DNA from: an uncultured Collinsella sp.
Lineage (GTDB): Bacteria; Actinomycetota; Coriobacteriia; Coriobacteriales; Coriobacteriaceae
Direction: 5' to 3'
Assembly (NCBI GenBank): GCA_934654585.1
Contig: CAKUGF010000030.1
Location: forward strand, 1 to 16,103
Length of the DNA stretch: 16,103 bases
Shown: one piece after another, positions 14,447-16,103 of the stretch
Position numbering within the stretch: the stretch's first letter is position 1
How the letters are laid out: each line of letters starts with the position of its first letter
Program-made: the position numbers and the translations under genes
Notes under the pieces: generated by a model
What the model saw: only the letters and a program-made list of their open reading frames with translations
Databases searched by the model: none
Told to the model about the DNA's origin: nothing

Positions 14447-14542
14447 CTAAAGCCTGATGCTGATGATGCCAATGGTGCTGGCGAGAAGAATGAGGGCTAT
14501 CAACGCAATCACAACTGCCAAAACTACATACAACCGCTTCAT
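14447..14542 (-). CDS. 31-residue single-helix membrane peptide
   Basis: On the minus strand, AGGAGG is followed by 5 bp and ATG at 14542-14540, then 31 codons to TAG. The peptide starts MKRLYVVLAVVIALI, continues almost wholly hydrophobic (ALILLASTIGIISI) and ends with RL: one transmembrane helix with a positive N-terminus. It is too short for usual gene finders. Size, hydropathy and strong ribosome site match small type I toxins or regulatory membrane peptides; no family is recognised. It is divergent from the DUF4230 pair and shares with it the 24-bp palindrome at 14582-14605. It may act on the membrane proteins next door or be a toxin. No antisense promoter opposite it could be found. Confidence 0.6.
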   Translation of the reverse strand: MKRLYVVLAVVIALIALILLASTIGIISIRL

Positions 14543-14581
14543 TTTTGCCTCCTGCCGAACTGGAAGAATTGGGTGTAATAA

Positions 14582-14605
14582 CTGCTGATAGAATTCTATC
14601 AGCAG
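14582..14605. promoter_or_regulatory. Perfect 24-bp palindrome with extended -10 on both strands
   Basis: CTGCTGATAGAA (14582-14593) is followed directly by its reverse complement TTCTATCAGCAG (14594-14605). Both strands therefore read TG-A-TAGAAT, an extended -10. Rightward initiation near 14601 would serve the DUF4230 genes; leftward initiation near 14586 would serve the 31-aa peptide. The symmetry also makes it a good operator for a dimeric repressor, whose binding would shut both promoters at once. Confidence 0.6.
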
Positions 14606-14625
14606 ATTACTACTCAACGGTATGA

Positions 14626-15366
14626 GTGAGGCTTGTTTTGAAACATAGCAAACATGAGAGGGACATTCAGTCCGAATGTACCTCCGGGCATGATGAGCGT
14701 GTGGAAGTGTCTCGAAAAGAAGCGGTCGAGGCGAATGACAAGTGGGGCAAGAGGGTTGCCAAGCTTTTTGGAAAGCTGTCGACCAAAGTAAAGATCGCTT
14801 TGGTCGTGGTCTTAGCGGTGGCCCTTGTCGGATTTTTCGGCTTCATCCTCCCTTCAATGCTCGATAACGACGAAACTCAGTACCTCACGACATCGGATCT
14901 TAAGTCTGCTGTAGATATCGACAGTCTTTCTACGGTTGATTACATCTACCACGGCATCGTCGAGAAGCACGGCAGGTTCCTCTGGATGGATCGCGTGGAC
15001 TATCGCGTTAAATACGAGGCTCATATTCGTGCATCGTATACGATGAGCGACATCCAGTTTGGCATTGACAAAGAGAATAAGGTCGTTACCGCCTATCTCC
15101 CCAAAGCGCAGGTTGGCGAGCCTCAGCTAGACAATAGTAAGTTTGGCTACCTTCCCGAAAACGCAACTGCAGATATGAAAGATGTTCTGTCACTTTGTCG
15201 CAAAGATGCCGCAGATGAAGTCGATAAAAAGGAGATTAAAAAACAGGCGGACACGAGCTTGCAGGATACCGTAAAGGCGCTGACGCTGCCGCTTATCGAG
15301 GACGAGTACAAGCTTGATTTCAAACCGTTGGCCGAGTATAAGGGGGAGGCTGATTCCAATGCGTAG
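14626..15366 (+). CDS. DUF4230 membrane-anchored protein
   Basis: This protein of up to 246 residues has a basic cytosolic N-terminus, one membrane helix at ~55-76 (VKIALVVVLAVALVGFFGFI) and a DUF4230-type extracytoplasmic domain from ~90 to the end. That domain has a paired beta pattern (YRVKYEAHIRASYTMSDIQF, KVVTAYLPKAQVGEPQLD) and a helical tail. DUF4230 has no established function. The start is uncertain: GTG at 14626 has no Shine-Dalgarno; GTG codons at 14701 and 14707 are alternatives that keep the helix. ATG at 14622 is in another frame and stops after 8 codons (MSEACFET), which could be a leader peptide or reflect a frameshift. The next gene overlaps by 8 bp and is homologous, so the two proteins probably work together at the cell surface. 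Confidence 0.78.
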   Translation: MRLVLKHSKHERDIQSECTSGHDERVEVSRKEAVEANDKWGKRVAKLFGKLSTKVKIALVVVLAVALVGFFGFILPSMLDNDETQYLTTSDLKSAVDIDSLSTVDYIYHGIVEKHGRFLWMDRVDYRVKYEAHIRASYTMSDIQFGIDKENKVVTAYLPKAQVGEPQLDNSKFGYLPENATADMKDVLSLCRKDAADEVDKKEIKKQADTSLQDTVKALTLPLIEDEYKLDFKPLAEYKGEADSNA

Positions 15367-15943
15367 GCCATGGCTGGTTTGTTTTGTCCTCGTGGCGACA
15401 TTGTCGTTTACCGGGCTTTCAGGTTGCGCAAAGAAAGACGAGGAACCTGATTTTTCGGGTTATACGAAGATTGCCGAACTTGCTACTGTTGAGTGCAGAT
15501 TCCATAACGTCGCGGAAATCTATAACGACGGCACCAATATGCTCTTTGGGATAAACGTGGGATATAAAAAGGCGTGGTTCGAGTATGACGGGACGGTGCA
15601 ACTGGGCGTCGATGTCTCCAAGGTAGATGTCAGTCAACCGGATGAGAACAATGTCGTGACCATCACAGTTCCTGACGCAGAGGTTCTCGGCCAGCCCCAA
15701 GCCGACGAGAGCACCTTTTCTGATATTTACAGCGATACCGGGTTGCTAACTCCTATTACGACAGTTGACCAGTCTGCTGCGCTTGAAGAAGCCCAAAAAG
15801 AAATGATTAAAAGCGTCGAGGGCAATTCGACGTTGATGAATAGCGCTCGCGAAAGAGCTAAAACTCTCTTGAGCCAGTACGTCACAAAGATTGGTGATCG
15901 GATGGGCAAAAAGTTCGAAGTTCAGTTCAAGGACGCTGAATAG
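15359..15943 (+). CDS. DUF4230 lipoprotein
   Basis: This 194-residue protein has a lipoprotein signal peptide: basic MRRPW, hydrophobic LVCFVLVATLSF and the lipobox LSGC with C23 as the lipidated residue. The rest resembles the domain of the gene upstream (FGINVGYKKAWFEYDGTVQL, VVTITVPDAEVLGQPQADES, C-terminal helix with SARERAKTLLSQYV), so I assign DUF4230. ATG at 15359 is chosen because GGGGGAGG lies 9 bp before it and it gives a clean signal peptide; a longer in-frame start at 15314 would bury the signal. It overlaps the previous stop by 8 bp, implying translational coupling. It is anchored outside the cytoplasmic membrane. The molecular function is unknown. Confidence 0.82.
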   Translation: MRRPWLVCFVLVATLSFTGLSGCAKKDEEPDFSGYTKIAELATVECRFHNVAEIYNDGTNMLFGINVGYKKAWFEYDGTVQLGVDVSKVDVSQPDENNVVTITVPDAEVLGQPQADESTFSDIYSDTGLLTPITTVDQSAALEEAQKEMIKSVEGNSTLMNSARERAKTLLSQYVTKIGDRMGKKFEVQFKDAE

Positions 15944-15988
15944 ACTGATTTACAATTGCCTTGCTTAAGAGGGGCTTCGGATATGAAG

Positions 15989-16031
15989 GGCCTCCCATTT
16001 CTGGTTGCGTTAGAGATGGGAGGCCTCTTTT
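15989..16031 (+). terminator. Intrinsic terminator of the DUF4230 pair
   Basis: GGCCTCCCATTTCT (15989-16002) pairs with AGAGATGGGAGGCC (16012-16025), one G-U pair, 9-nt loop, followed by TCTTTT. It is a strong rho-independent terminator 45 bp after the lipoprotein gene. Confidence 0.88.
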
Positions 16032-16069
16032 AATATGAGAAAGCCATTGTCAATAGGCATGTTCGTTTG

Positions 16070-16094
16070 AGCCCGGTTTAAAACCGGGCTTTTT
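16070..16094 (+). terminator. Second, tandem intrinsic terminator
   Basis: AGCCCGGTT (16070-16078) pairs with AACCGGGCT (16082-16090) around a 3-nt loop, followed by TTTT and then CGTTT. It lies 45 bp after the first terminator with no gene between them, so it is a back-up terminator or remains of a lost gene. Confidence 0.8.
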
Positions 16095-16103
16095 CGTTTC
16101 CCG

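Noticed and set aside
1..16103. tRNA, rRNA, insertion sequences or phage genes
   Set aside because: I found no cloverleaf-like tRNA, no rRNA, no transposase or integrase frame and no terminal inverted repeats of an insertion sequence in the window.

Overview
The window looks like a chromosomal segment of an anaerobic gut actinobacterium of the Coriobacteriia, most likely Collinsella-like. This is inferred from the high-GC codon use of the first 7 kb and the anaerobic purine/selenium-dependent hydroxylase cluster; no rRNA or other marker gene is present to prove it.

Region 1 (1-7155): a four-gene, same-strand purine catabolism cluster. It holds the 3' part of ssnA (amidohydrolase), ygfK (a multidomain flavin/Fe-S oxidoreductase), a small ferredoxin with four [4Fe-4S] motifs resembling the C-terminus of RnfB, and an xdhD-type molybdenum hydroxylase with a fused 2Fe-2S domain. 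A strong intrinsic terminator ends it. No FAD-subunit gene (ygfM/xdhB type) lies between them, so the ferredoxin probably links the hydroxylase to YgfK.

Region 2 (7156-8522): a decayed intergenic zone. It has hairpin-forming dispersed repeats, 3.3 copies of a 23-bp tandem repeat, and the C-terminal remnant of a DUF4143 ATPase. It then has a compact unit: a 41-aa hydrophobic peptide gene on the minus strand with a perfect Shine-Dalgarno, an extended -10, a near-consensus LexA/DinR (SOS) box, and a possible convergent antisense RNA. This resembles an SOS-controlled type I toxin-antitoxin locus.

Region 3 (8523-10572): a DnaQ-like DEDDh exonuclease (+) converging on an unrecognised 411-aa helical protein (-).

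Region 4 (10573-14352): about 630 bp of largely non-coding DNA with a gene remnant, then a compact restriction-modification locus. A cytosine-5 DNA methyltransferase (-) is divergent from an XRE regulator and a 549-aa protein (+) that I tentatively place near SacI-type restriction endonucleases. The shared promoter region has an inverted repeat with a GAGCTC in each arm and a palindromic extended -10.

Region 5 (14353-16103): a 31-aa single-helix membrane peptide (-) is divergent from two overlapping DUF4230 genes (+), one membrane-anchored and one a lipoprotein. They are separated by a perfect 24-bp palindrome that carries an extended -10 on both strands. Two tandem terminators follow. From about 12.3 kb onward the coding sequence is less GC-rich than region 1, suggesting acquired DNA.
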